Shown one piece after another: positions 45,630-53,995 of a stretch of DNA of 64,000 nt. The DNA comes from Thiobacillus denitrificans (lineage in GTDB: Bacteria; Pseudomonadota; Gammaproteobacteria; Burkholderiales; Thiobacillaceae). The notes below the pieces were generated by a model. That model saw nothing but the letters and a program-made list of their open reading frames with translations, did no database searches and was not told the DNA's origin. The position numbers and the translations under genes were made by a program. The stretch is from positions 62,001-126,000 of the forward strand of contig DYIY01000002.1 of assembly GCA_020723405.1 (NCBI GenBank), in the 5' to 3' direction. Numbering within the stretch: position 1 is the first letter of the stretch; the number at the start of each line of letters is the position of its first letter.

Positions 45630-46730
45630 CTACCTGACCTGATTGACCAGCGTCGCGCCACGCACCACCACCCGGTCGCCCGCCTTCAGGCCGGTGGTCA
45701 CCGCCACGTTCGCACCGTCCAGGGGTTCCACCGTCACCGTGCGCGGTTCGAAGCGTTCCGGCGCGGTCTTGACCCAGACGATGGCCTGGTTGGCCGGGTT
45801 TTTCACCAACGCCGCCGCCGGCACGCGATAGCCCTGCACGGTGCTCCGGGTCAACGCGAAAACCTTGACCGGCTGGCCCAACGCCAGATTGGCCAAGGCA
45901 TTGCCCTCGCCACGGAACATCAGGGGCAAGGCCTGTTCGCGCAGGCTGCGGGCAGCGCCGACGAAGGCCAGCGGCACCCGCGCATCGCCTACCGCCAGGC
46001 TGCCGGAAACCACGTCCAAGGCCTGTGCGGTGTCGTAGGCAAGCGCTTCGACGCGCGAGCGGTTGGGATCGACCACCTCGAACACCGCCTCGCGTGCCTC
46101 GACTACCTGCCCAGCCACGGCATTGCTCATGGCGACCACGCCTGTGACCGGCGCGACCAGGGCATCGCGGTTGGAAAGTCCGGCACCCAGGGCGGCGATG
46201 CGCCCGTTGAGGCTATCGACCTCGCTCTCAGCCGCCTCGATCTCCTTTCTCGGGATGGTGTCGGCCAGTTCCTTCAGGCGGGTCAGCCGCTTCTCGGCCA
46301 GACCCTTGGTGGCACGCAATTCCGCCAGTTGAGCGGACTGGTTGGAGCGCTCGATCATGCCGGCGGACGGCACTACCCAGGCCAGCACCTCGCCTTTGTT
46401 GACCCGTTGTCCGAGGCTGGGGAAGCCGCGCGGGCCGGGCTCCAGCCTGCCGGCGATGAGGGCCTGAACCTTGCCGCCGGCATTGGGGTCCATGACCACC
46501 TTGCCGGAGAGTTCGAAGGCACGGGGCAGCGCGCCTTCCTCCACTGGCTGGGTGCGCACACCAATCTGGCGTTGCGCTGGCTTGGGCATGAAGACGCCGC
46601 CATCGGGCAGCCGCTTGGGGCCGCTACTGTTGGCGGCCGGAGAGGCGTCGCCGTGGTCGTGGCCCTCACCGGCATGGGCACCGGACACCAAGGCCAGGCA
46701 GAAGATGGCTATAAGGGCGAGCGGTTTCAT
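45630..46730 (-). CDS. czcB: Membrane-fusion protein of RND pump 2 (CzcB family)
   Basis: A 366-aa periplasmic adaptor. Signal peptide ends GAHA, His-rich GEGHDHGD, then KRLPDGGVFMPKPAQRQIGVR, lipoyl halves KVVMDPNAGGKVQALIAGRL and [19 protein letters not shown], and a C-terminal GDRVVVRGATLVNQVR. It parallels the adaptor at 31020-32180 throughout. Start overlaps the upstream stop (ATGA). Confidence 0.92.
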   Translation of the reverse strand: MKPLALIAIFCLALVSGAHAGEGHDHGDASPAANSSGPKRLPDGGVFMPKPAQRQIGVRTQPVEEGALPRAFELSGKVVMDPNAGGKVQALIAGRLEPGPRGFPSLGQRVNKGEVLAWVVPSAGMIERSNQSAQLAELRATKGLAEKRLTRLKELADTIPRKEIEAAESEVDSLNGRIAALGAGLSNRDALVAPVTGVVAMSNAVAGQVVEAREAVFEVVDPNRSRVEALAYDTAQALDVVSGSLAVGDARVPLAFVGAARSLREQALPLMFRGEGNALANLALGQPVKVFALTRSTVQGYRVPAAALVKNPANQAIVWVKTAPERFEPRTVTVEPLDGANVAVTTGLKAGDRVVVRGATLVNQVR

Positions 46731-47263
46731 GCGGCACCTCCCAAGCGTTGGCTGCGAAGGCGACGGATCAGCGCGGCCAGGCCGGCCAGTGCCGCGCCAG
46801 CGATGGCGGCCCAGAGGGCGTATTCCTGCCAGCCATGGGTATGCGCGGCCTCGGCAGCTTCGGCTTCGGCGTGGATATCAAAATCGCCAGCCAGTAGGTC
46901 GGCCTCCTCACCGGCATACACGGTGGCGGCAACCGGGAATTCCCCCGGCGTGAGCGGCTTGGCCAGGATGGCCTCGAATTCCCCTTCACCGTGGACCTTC
47001 ACTGGCACCTTGATGCCGCCGAGTTCCAGTTCGAGCTTGGCGTCCTTGACCGGGCTGTTGTCGGCGGCATGGTCGAGCCAGAGGGTCAGATGTTTGCCGT
47101 CGAGCACGCCGACCAGTTCGAAGAGATCGGACGTGGCGGCAAAGCGCGGCAACGTGGAGCCGGCAGTGGCGGCGGGGGCGTCGCCATGGTCGTGTCCATC
47201 ACCGGCCCAGGCTGGCGAAGCGACGGCCAGGCTCAGGGCCGCCAGGATATGTTTGGGGTTCAT
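46727..47263 (-). CDS. His-rich, C-terminally anchored periplasmic protein of RND block 2
   Basis: A 178-aa protein, start 47263 with AGGAGG eight bases upstream. Signal peptide ends PAWA, His-rich GDGHDHGD, a beta-rich domain (LFELVGVLDGKHLTLWLDHA), and a C-terminal helix (EYALWAAIAGAALAGLAALI) with basic tail RRLRSQR. Same place and layout as 32177-32707. Confidence 0.82.
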   Translation of the reverse strand: MNPKHILAALSLAVASPAWAGDGHDHGDAPAATAGSTLPRFAATSDLFELVGVLDGKHLTLWLDHAADNSPVKDAKLELELGGIKVPVKVHGEGEFEAILAKPLTPGEFPVAATVYAGEEADLLAGDFDIHAEAEAAEAAHTHGWQEYALWAAIAGAALAGLAALIRRLRSQRLGGAA

Positions 47264-47280
47264 GGGTGTTTCCTCCTGAA

Positions 47281-48531
47281 TTATTCGGGTAGCAGGCCCA
47301 AGGCCTGGCGCAGGGCGGAGACCGATGCGGCCAGTTCGACGCGGGCACGGGCGGCCTCGCGTTCGGCCTCGGCCGCTTCGCCCTCGATGCGCAAACGGGT
47401 GGGCAGGTCGGTCTCGCCCAGGCGGAAGGATTTCTCGAAGAAGCCGCGCGACTCGTTCGCCAGCTGCGCCCGCTGCTCGGCGGCAGCCAGCCAGGCACGG
47501 GCCGCTTCTTCGCGCTGACGGGCGGCGTCGATCTCGGCGGCGATGCGTTCCTGTTCGACGGCCAGTTGAGCCTCCACCTCGGTTTCCTCGGCGGTCGCCG
47601 TGGCGACACGGACGCGCTGCCGGCTGTCGGAGCCGAAGGGGATGCGCACGCCCAGGGTGAGGGTGTTGGACCAGGCATCGCCCGCAGCCGCACGGTCGCG
47701 GGTTGCAGCCAGGCGTAGTTCCGGGTTGGCGCGGCTTTGCACACCGGCCAGGTTGCGAGCGGCGCGGGCCGTCTCGACACGGGCGGCCATATCCTTCAAG
47801 AGCGGATGTACGTCCCCCTCGTTGGCTTGGGATGGGGTGGGTTCGGTGGCAGCGGATACAGCACCATTCACCGTTACGCCCGTAAGGCTGCGCAGGCGCT
47901 TGGCCGCTTCGGCCAGTGCCCCGCGTGACCGCGCGACTTCGGCGACGGCCCCAGCCACGGCGGCGTCGGCCTGGTGCCCATCGGCCCGCGACAGGTCGCC
48001 CGCCTTGACCCGCCGGGCCACGTCGGCGGCCAGCCGTTCGGCGTTTTGCCGGCGGGCCTCGGCGGCCTCCAGATCGATACGCGCCAAGGCCAGGGACCAC
48101 CAGGCCTCGCGTACTTCGCCCGCCGTACGCAGTTGTGCAGATTCCAACCGCCATTCCAGCGCGGCGCCTTCGACTTCGGCCAGGGCGCGTTGACCGGCCC
48201 GCTCGCCTGGCAACCAGAGCGGCATGGCGAGGCCGACCTCGTATTCCCGGCTGCCCTGGTCGTGATTGAGCTGGTCGGTTTTGTAGGAAACATCCAGGCT
48301 GGGCGGCTCCGCCAGCCAGCTGTCGGCCGTCTGCCGACGTGCGCCGACGGCATCGCGTCGCGCCCTGGCGGCACGCGCCTCCGGCTGACGTGCCCAGGCG
48401 GCCTTGAAGGCCTGTTTGAGAGTTGGAGACGTTTCCACAGCCTGGGCAGGGGGAATCAGTGCGGCAAATGGGATGGCCCATGCCAGCAGCCAGAGGGAAG
48501 CACTTCCCCTAAAGCGGAACACAATGTTCAT
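47281..48531 (-). CDS. czcC: Outer-membrane channel of RND pump 2 (CzcC family)
   Basis: A 416-aa exported channel. Start 48531 is favoured by the signal peptide (ending PPAQA). OEP repeats: FKAAWARQPEARAARARRDAV with REAWWSLALARIDLEAAEA, and ARAARNLAGVQSRANPELRL with FRLGETDLPTRLRIEGEA. VKAGDLSRADGHQADAAVAG is the CzcC signature also seen in pump 1's channel. Confidence 0.9.
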   Translation of the reverse strand: MNIVFRFRGSASLWLLAWAIPFAALIPPAQAVETSPTLKQAFKAAWARQPEARAARARRDAVGARRQTADSWLAEPPSLDVSYKTDQLNHDQGSREYEVGLAMPLWLPGERAGQRALAEVEGAALEWRLESAQLRTAGEVREAWWSLALARIDLEAAEARRQNAERLAADVARRVKAGDLSRADGHQADAAVAGAVAEVARSRGALAEAAKRLRSLTGVTVNGAVSAATEPTPSQANEGDVHPLLKDMAARVETARAARNLAGVQSRANPELRLAATRDRAAAGDAWSNTLTLGVRIPFGSDSRQRVRVATATAEETEVEAQLAVEQERIAAEIDAARQREEAARAWLAAAEQRAQLANESRGFFEKSFRLGETDLPTRLRIEGEAAEAEREAARARVELAASVSALRQALGLLPE

Positions 48532-48659
48532 TTGAAGCCTCGTCCTGATGCGGCCGCCCACGTCGAGGGCAGCCGGGAATAACGCAAATACTTACGTCAA
48601 ATCCGGCGAGGTAATCGCGACAACGAGGGAATCGAGGGACGCGCCAACCTGCCGGAGCT

Positions 48660-49010
48660 TCAGGCGAGGTCGACTAGAGGGGGGCGAAACAGGGAGCTTG
48701 GCGGCGGGGTGGGCAGGAAGGCCCGGTAAGCCATGGCAGCACGGACTTGCGAAACCGGAAGCATGGGCGAATCGGCGTCGATGACGGCTTGCGCGAAATG
48801 CGCGTGGCAACTCGGGCAGTCGGCATCGAAATCGCTATTGCCGGAATCGCTGTCCGTTTGGGCAGCGCTGGCCTGATGTTCATGCGCGTGGTGGCCGATG
48901 TGCTGCTGGGCTGGACCATCCGTTTCGTGCAGGCAATAAGCTGCCACCGCCGCAGTGGTCCACTGCAGCGGCAGGATAAGCAGGAAAAGGATGGCTACAA
49001 GCTTGCGCAT
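48660..49010 (-). CDS. czcI: CzcI-like exported protein heading the second RND operon
   Basis: A 116-aa exported protein. The start MRKLVAILFLLILPLQWT and AAVAAYCLHETDG closely recall CzcI of Cupriavidus, as does the His-rich IGHHAHEHQ and the DADCPSCHAHFAQA motif (CxxCH). CzcI precedes czcC in classical czc operons and modulates expression. The same order here supports a Czc-type (Co/Zn/Cd) role for pump 2. Confidence 0.82.
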   Translation of the reverse strand: MRKLVAILFLLILPLQWTTAAVAAYCLHETDGPAQQHIGHHAHEHQASAAQTDSDSGNSDFDADCPSCHAHFAQAVIDADSPMLPVSQVRAAMAYRAFLPTPPPSSLFRPPLVDLA

Positions 49011-49020
49011 GTCGGGGAAG

Positions 49021-49125
49021 CTAACACAGCGCGCGCGTGCCGCACAACCGCAAGACCTGGGTGGCTATCAGGGTGGCGGGCATGGCCAGGGCGAACATCA
49101 GGGTATTGCGCTGCATCGATTTCAT
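49021..49125 (-). pseudogene. Truncated remnant of the Met-rich protein gene
   Basis: A 34-codon ORF starting MKSMQRNTLMFALAMP, nearly identical at the start to the 166-aa Met-rich protein (33927-34427, MKSMQRNTLMLALAAALAMP). The nucleotide match covers about 60 bases including the ribosome-site region, with a 12-base deletion, then it breaks off into unrelated sequence ending LRLCGTRALC. The break coincides with a 19-bp repeat shared with the CDF gene (49687-49705). It sits directly after the cusF-like gene, the same order as in block 1. Confidence 0.8.
49032..49050. repeat. 19-bp direct repeat, left copy
   Basis: CGCGCGTGCCGCACAACCG. An identical copy is at 49687-49705 inside the 3' end of the CDF-like gene. 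The two flank the second cusF-like gene and the Met-rich remnant, suggesting the segment between was inserted or rearranged by recombination at this sequence. Confidence 0.75.
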
Positions 49126-49164
49126 GTCCCCCGTGGGTAGGAAAAGTCGCTCATTGAGACTGCC

Positions 49165-49524
49165 TCAGCGGCCGGGTTGCAGCGCGGTAATCGTTAAGGC
49201 GCCATCCAGGCGTTCCACCACGAAACGGATGCGGTCGCCGGGTTTGACCTGGTCGAGCCAGGCGGGATCCGTAACCCGGAACATCAAGGCCAAGGCGGGC
49301 ATGTCCGGATTGTCCGGATCCAGGTTGGCCAGTTGGGCCAGGCGCACATTGCTGACGGCGATCTTGCCGATATTGGAGTTGATTTTCTTCACGGTGCCGT
49401 CGGTCCAGACCCTGTCCTTGGCTTGTTCGGCATGCATGACGTGGCCGTTGTTGTCGGCGGCCAACACCGGAAGTTGGGGCGCCATGAAGAGGCCCGCAAT
49501 AAGGGTGAGCGTGATGAATTTCAT
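49165..49524 (-). CDS. CusF-like protein lacking canonical copper ligands, copy 2
   Basis: A 119-aa exported protein. Start 49524 (GGAG six bases upstream) is preferred over 49536. It keeps the CusF scaffold (DGTVKKINSNIGKIAVSN; MPALALMFRVTDPAWLDQVKPGDRIRF) but the ligand His is Asn (SNVR) and the AMTM pair is ALAL; a nine-residue insertion (ANLDPDNPD region) enlarges the loop. So it probably does not bind Cu(I) in the CusF way. It may bind another metal or be decaying. Confidence 0.82.
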   Translation of the reverse strand: MKFITLTLIAGLFMAPQLPVLAADNNGHVMHAEQAKDRVWTDGTVKKINSNIGKIAVSNVRLAQLANLDPDNPDMPALALMFRVTDPAWLDQVKPGDRIRFVVERLDGALTITALQPGR

Positions 49525-49652
49525 GCCGTTCTCCATTCAGTTCAATCATAAGTTTGGGCATTACCATGGTCCATGGCGGAGAAATTTCCGCCCTATTGGA
49601 AGCGGGGGTTACCCCCGCTTCGCTGTGCATTTGCTGACCCGGAAACTGGGGG

Positions 49653-50285
49653 TTAATGCAGAGGAACAGCCAGAACCAACTCGGCACGCGCGTGCCGCAC
49701 AACCGTGACCGAGGCCGTCAAGGCCAGAGTCGCCATCACGCCCGCCACCAGCAGATCGGGCCAGGCCGAGCCGGTGCCGAATACGCCTAGGGCGGCGAGG
49801 GCCACCGCCACGTTGCCGATGGCGTCGTTGCGGCTGCACAGCCAGACGGAACGCATGTTGGCGTCACCGTTGCGCCAAGCGTAAAGCATGATCGCCACGC
49901 CGACATTGACCGCCAGGGCCAGCAGGGCCACCAATCCCATGGTCATTGGCTCGGGCGGGATGCCCAGTGAGGCGGCCCAGGCGGTCTTAGCCAATACCAG
50001 GATGCCGTAGACGCCCATAGTGACGCCCTTGACCCAGGCTGCACGTGCCCGCCAGGCCAGTCCCATGGACAGTACCGCCAATGAGAGGCCGTAGTTGGCG
50101 GCGTCCCCCGCGAAATCGACTGCATCGGCCAACAGGGACACCGATCCGGATTGCAGGCCGCCGCCGATTTCCACAAAGAACATCACGGCGTTGAGGACAA
50201 GCGCCACCCACAATACACGCCGGTAACGCGGTGACACGGCGGTACTGGAGGACTCACAACTTCCGGTGCAGGAGCAACCTGACAT
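49653..50285 (-). CDS. CDF-like cation transporter
   Basis: A 210-aa inner-membrane protein, shorter than full CDF proteins (about 300 aa) and without a cytoplasmic C-domain. A Cys-rich N-terminus (SGCSCTGSCESS) may bind metal. About six helices; metal-site motifs are LLADAVDFAGDAANYG and CSRNDAIGN. It is divergent from a CadR/PbrR-like regulator, with a typical MerR-type promoter between them, so it is probably induced by Cd, Pb or Zn. Confidence 0.87.
   Translation of the reverse strand: MSGCSCTGSCESSSTAVSPRYRRVLWVALVLNAVMFFVEIGGGLQSGSVSLLADAVDFAGDAANYGLSLAVLSMGLAWRARAAWVKGVTMGVYGILVLAKTAWAASLGIPPEPMTMGLVALLALAVNVGVAIMLYAWRNGDANMRSVWLCSRNDAIGNVAVALAALGVFGTGSAWPDLLVAGVMATLALTASVTVVRHARAELVLAVPLH
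49687..49705. repeat. 19-bp direct repeat, right copy
   Basis: Identical to 49032-49050. Here the sequence encodes part of VTVVRHARAE near the C-terminus of the CDF-like protein. Confidence 0.75.
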
Positions 50286-50315
50286 GGTTATGAATTTCGG
50301 TGATGAGATGGCCGC

Positions 50316-50346
50316 ATTGAAAACCCTGGAGCCGCTCCGGGGTCAA
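50316..50346 (-). promoter_or_regulatory. MerR-type promoter/operator for the CDF-like gene
   Basis: On the minus strand TTGACC (-35, 50341-50346) and TTCAAT (-10, 50316-50321) are separated by 19 bp, the long spacer used by MerR-family activators. The spacer holds a dyad, ACCCTGGAG (50323-50331) and CTCCGGGGT (50335-50343) with one mismatch. This places the transporter under the divergent MerR-type regulator. Confidence 0.8.
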
Positions 50347-50381
50347 GAGGGTAAAGTCATGTTCTTGATTTGGAGTGAGCC

Positions 50382-50858
50382 ATGCGCATCGGTGATCTGG
50401 CGAAAGCCACCGGGGTGGATATCGAGACCATCCGCTATTACGAGAAGGCCGGACTGCTGCCCGAGCCCGGACGCGAGGCCAATGGCTACCGTGCCTACCA
50501 GCAGGCTCATCTGGAACGACTGGCCTTCATCCGTCATTGCCGGGCATTGGACATGCCCCTGGAGTCGATCCGACGCCTGCTGGATTTCGTCGCCCACCCA
50601 GAGGCGGAGTGTGGCGACATCAACCGGCTGATCGACGAGCAATTGGCTCGTGTGCAGGCGCGGCTCAACAGCTTACGCGCACTGGAGAGCCAACTTGCTG
50701 CGTTGCGGGCGCAATGCGGAGAAAACCACAGCGCACGGGAGTGCGGTATTTTGCATGAATTGGTGGCAGCAGCACATGGCGAGGCTTGTGCATGCCATTT
50801 CGATGCTAAATCTGGCAGTCATTATTTACTCATGGGGAAACAAAAAAACCGCCCATGA
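50382..50858 (+). CDS. cadR: MerR-family heavy-metal regulator (CadR/PbrR type)
   Basis: A 158-aa regulator. The HTH is MRIGDLAKATGVDIETIRYYEKAGLLPEPGR; a long dimerisation helix follows. Metal-site cysteines match the CadR/PbrR group: one in EAECGDIN, one in RAQCGEN and one in ARECGILHEL. A C-terminal HGEACACHFD tail adds a second Cys/His site, as in CadR. It should sense Cd(II), Pb(II) or Zn(II) and activate the divergent transporter. Confidence 0.9.
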   Translation: MRIGDLAKATGVDIETIRYYEKAGLLPEPGREANGYRAYQQAHLERLAFIRHCRALDMPLESIRRLLDFVAHPEAECGDINRLIDEQLARVQARLNSLRALESQLAALRAQCGENHSARECGILHELVAAAHGEACACHFDAKSGSHYLLMGKQKNRP

Positions 50859-50866
50859 GGGCGGTT
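50841..50866 (-). terminator. Rho-independent terminator for the leftward ICE operon
   Basis: AACCGCCC (50847-50854) and GGGCGGTT (50859-50866) form an 8-bp stem with a 4-nt loop; reading leftward the stem is followed by seven T (50842-50848 region). It overlaps the stop of the MerR-type gene and ends transcription arriving from 50963. A second stem, CCCCGAG/CTCGGGG (50872-50878, 50882-50888), lies next to it. Confidence 0.8.
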
Positions 50867-50962
50867 GAAGACCCCGAGTTGCTCGGGGGTGGGGATATCA
50901 TTGAATAGACTCTACACAACAGTTTAGCTGATCAAACAATAGAGGCATGGCGGTACACCTCC

Positions 50963-51163
50963 TCATCCCTCTGGCGATTCACGCGTTACCACGCACAGAC
51001 GATCCAGCCGGGTGTGCAAGGCCACGATTTCCTCCAGGAGTCCATAGCCAATGTCCGCCAGGAGCGGGTTGTCGGCCCGACTCAGATCCAGCAGATCCTG
51101 CTGCAATAACTGGGCCGCCTGAGCGGCTTTATCGAGCCGTTCTTGATCCGGATTCGTCAACAT
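50963..51163 (-). CDS. Small hypothetical protein downstream of the helicase gene
   Basis: A 66-aa acidic, helical protein (LDKAAQAAQLLQQDLLDLSRADNPL; GLLEEIVALHTRLDRL). Start 51163 has GGAGG five bases upstream. No family recognised. It follows the helicase by 56 bases and precedes the terminator. Confidence 0.65.
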   Translation of the reverse strand: MLTNPDQERLDKAAQAAQLLQQDLLDLSRADNPLLADIGYGLLEEIVALHTRLDRLCVVTRESPEG

Positions 51164-51219
51164 CATCACCTCCAATTCTGTAATGAACCCCGGCACGCCT
51201 TGAGGCGCGCCGAGGAAGA

Positions 51220-53916
51220 TCAGGCCACCAACTGCCTGGCCAGTGCCACTTCGATGGAATCACCCGACTGGTTCAACACGTCCAGCCCCGACTCGGGCAT
51301 GTCGCCCGAAGTCGATTGAGCCACGGCGATCTTCTTCGCCATCAGCTCAAGGCAGGCCAACTGCGCCGTGCCCTGGTAGCCCAGGAAAACCACGTCCACT
51401 GCTTGCTTCTGGCCGATCCGCCAGGAACGGCGGGCGGCCTGTTGCAGGGTGTAGACGTTGTACCCGGACTGTAGGAACACGATGGTCGGAAACTCCAGCA
51501 GGTCGAGACCGGTTTTCACCAACTCGGGGTTGGTTATCAGCACGTCGATGCCGCGGTCGACTTGGTCGGCGACCCAGTCTTCCCGCTTCTCGGCGGCCAC
51601 GCTGGCGCTCAGTGTCGCCACTTTGATGCCCTCCAACGCCAGAAGCGCCTTCAGCCTCGCCGTGGTGTCACGGGTGCCCGTGTAGACCGTGTAAATCAGG
51701 ACACGACGTCCCCTGGCTTTCTCGGCCTTCACGCGCTCAATGAGCATGCGCTCCTTCGGCATTGGCTCCGAACCGTCGAACAGCGCCGGCACATGAGCCA
51801 ACACGCGGTCGCGACGATGCGGGTGGACGACGTGCTCCTCGCGGAACGCGCAATCCGGCCACGCCAGTAAGGCGTTGAGCACCACCCCCAACAGGCTGTG
51901 GTCCCCGGCACGCAAGGCATCTTTCAATGCCTGTTTCAGTGCATCTTCCAGCTTTCGATACCACTCTTGCTGGATCGGTGTCATGACCACCCCGTCGAAA
52001 TGTTCCTCGTAGGGAGGCAGGACATTGCCGCCGATCTGCTTGAGCTTCAGGAACGCGCTGATCGGCACCACATAGCGCATGATGCCGTTCGGGCCGAAGC
52101 CCGGTCCCTTGGTCGCGCGATGCATGGTCTGTCGACCGCGCGCCGTGCGATGGGATCGGGCTTCGTCGTCACTTTTGGACTTGTAGATGTCCTTGATGAC
52201 GCCATGGGCGCGCAGAAAGCCCATGGAGGCCGGCCCGAGCGAGCCGCGCCGCGAGTAGCCGAAACCGTCCTCCATCATCGCCCTGGGTTGTAGCCGCCAG
52301 AGCAAATAGAAGAGATCGTCGGCATAACCGCCCATCAGCGTTCCGGTCAGGAGCAGCGTTTTGCTGCATTTCCTGGCCAGCACGCCGAAGGCCTGGCCCT
52401 GGGCGGAGCCCTCGTTCTTGAACTCGTGACCTTCGTCGACGATGAGCAAGCCGAAGTAGCCCTGGGGCAGATAGCGCTTGATGAACTCGGTCGGCTGGTA
52501 GCCGCCTTGCCCAAAGCTGAACTCGGAGTTGGCCATGGCCCGCTCCATTCGGGTCGCCTGGCGATCGGAGAAGAACAGGTCGCCATCCTCGTCCATCAGG
52601 TTGATGAACTCGTAGACGTTGTCCTCCAGCATGTCGCCCAGCATCGTGGCGCCGAACTTGTCCAACAACCGGCGCGCGGTTTTCGTGCCAATCGTCGGTA
52701 GCTGCTGCATGGCCGCGAGCACCATCTCCTCCCGCGACTTCGCCGAGGCCTGCGGACGGGTCAACGTCCACAAGGCACCATGGCAATGCGGGCAGAAACG
52801 GCGTTCCTTGGCCAAGTGCATTTCCGCCAGGGCGGGATTGAGGGGCGCATCGTCCCCATCCGTCACCCAGGCGTAGCAGCTCGGACAACAGGCGACCCGA
52901 GCCCCGCCAGGGATCGTCGTATCGCCGGCCTCGACCGTTTCCACGACGCGCTTGATGATGAAAGACGGCTTCCAGTGGTAGCCCATGCGCATCCGCACCC
53001 GGCCCATCACGAAGAACTCGGGATGAAGTGGCGCTTCGCGCATCTGCCGTAGCGTCAGGAGCTTCTTGAGCGTGTCTGGGCCGTTCAGCACCCAGACCCG
53101 CGCATTCGGCACCGTCTGCTTGATCTCCCGCCGCCACTTGTAGACCAGGTGAGGAGGGCAGATCACCAGGCTGCGTGGATAGCCTTCGGCATGGGCGACC
53201 GCGGCGGCCGCGATGGCCATCATGGTCTTGCCCGTGCCCATCTCGGCGTTGATGATGCCGGCTGGATCGTTTTCATCGAAGAGCAGCGCGGCCATGGCTT
53301 GCACCACTTCGCGCTGGGCAGGGAAGGGCGCCCGGGTGAGGGCGTCCATCACCGCCTCCCGCCGTTCATTTGGTACTCCGGAATAAACGGGCGGGTTCTG
53401 TCGGCGCACGGCTTCGAGCAGGCCCGAGCCGAACGATGAAACGAACTCCGATAGCGACAACACCCCAGGCTCGGCGATCGGCGCGATGTCGCCATCGAAT
53501 CGTTCTTCCTGTGCCTGGACGCCCTCGTTGGTTCGCTGATAGTAGGCGGACACGGCTTCGTCCTTGCTGCGCGGTCGGAAATATCGATCCACTTCGATGC
53601 GAGGCGCCGATCCCGGCATACCGGACAAGCCGGCATGCAGCTCGGCCAACTCGTCGATGGAGACGGTGCCCCATTCGTCGTAGTCCAGGCCGGTAACGAA
53701 GCCGAAGCCGATCCGCTCTTTGGCGTCGTATTCGGTCAGCCACCAGGTGGCCGAGCCGAAGGCGTCGAAGAGCTTGCAGATGACCCATTGTTCCGGGGCC
53801 TCCTCGGGCTTGGGATGCGAGGCGATGAACTCCAGGATGTCCGAATGCAGCTTGTTATCTTCGCCCACCGGTTGGGTGGATGTCGTGACGTGAAATTGAT
53901 GTTGAGTGACTTGCAT
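51220..53916 (-). CDS. SNF2-type helicase with N-terminal DUF2958 and internal zinc ribbon
   Basis: An 898-aa protein. Start 53916 (TTGGAGAG upstream). Residues about 40-100 match DUF2958 (KLFDAFGSATWWLTEYD; GFGFVTGLDYDEWGTVS). The SNF2 ATPase has Walker A AEMGTGKT (224-231), DEGH (494-497), an inserted Cys pair set (C344/C347 and C375/C378) and a C-terminal helicase domain with TNPELVKTGLDLLEFP and SWRIGQKQ (about 829). Likely a DNA translocase in mobile-element maintenance, defence or anti-defence. Its leader carries a ribosome-site hairpin. Confidence 0.88.
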   Translation of the reverse strand: MQVTQHQFHVTTSTQPVGEDNKLHSDILEFIASHPKPEEAPEQWVICKLFDAFGSATWWLTEYDAKERIGFGFVTGLDYDEWGTVSIDELAELHAGLSGMPGSAPRIEVDRYFRPRSKDEAVSAYYQRTNEGVQAQEERFDGDIAPIAEPGVLSLSEFVSSFGSGLLEAVRRQNPPVYSGVPNERREAVMDALTRAPFPAQREVVQAMAALLFDENDPAGIINAEMGTGKTMMAIAAAAVAHAEGYPRSLVICPPHLVYKWRREIKQTVPNARVWVLNGPDTLKKLLTLRQMREAPLHPEFFVMGRVRMRMGYHWKPSFIIKRVVETVEAGDTTIPGGARVACCPSCYAWVTDGDDAPLNPALAEMHLAKERRFCPHCHGALWTLTRPQASAKSREEMVLAAMQQLPTIGTKTARRLLDKFGATMLGDMLEDNVYEFINLMDEDGDLFFSDRQATRMERAMANSEFSFGQGGYQPTEFIKRYLPQGYFGLLIVDEGHEFKNEGSAQGQAFGVLARKCSKTLLLTGTLMGGYADDLFYLLWRLQPRAMMEDGFGYSRRGSLGPASMGFLRAHGVIKDIYKSKSDDEARSHRTARGRQTMHRATKGPGFGPNGIMRYVVPISAFLKLKQIGGNVLPPYEEHFDGVVMTPIQQEWYRKLEDALKQALKDALRAGDHSLLGVVLNALLAWPDCAFREEHVVHPHRRDRVLAHVPALFDGSEPMPKERMLIERVKAEKARGRRVLIYTVYTGTRDTTARLKALLALEGIKVATLSASVAAEKREDWVADQVDRGIDVLITNPELVKTGLDLLEFPTIVFLQSGYNVYTLQQAARRSWRIGQKQAVDVVFLGYQGTAQLACLELMAKKIAVAQSTSGDMPESGLDVLNQSGDSIEVALARQLVA

Positions 53917-53995
53917 GATGCTCTCCAAGAAGTGCGGAGACACCCTGCCCCTGGCGGGGACGGCATCCCCGCGAGGGTGGTAAGAAATGAACAGG

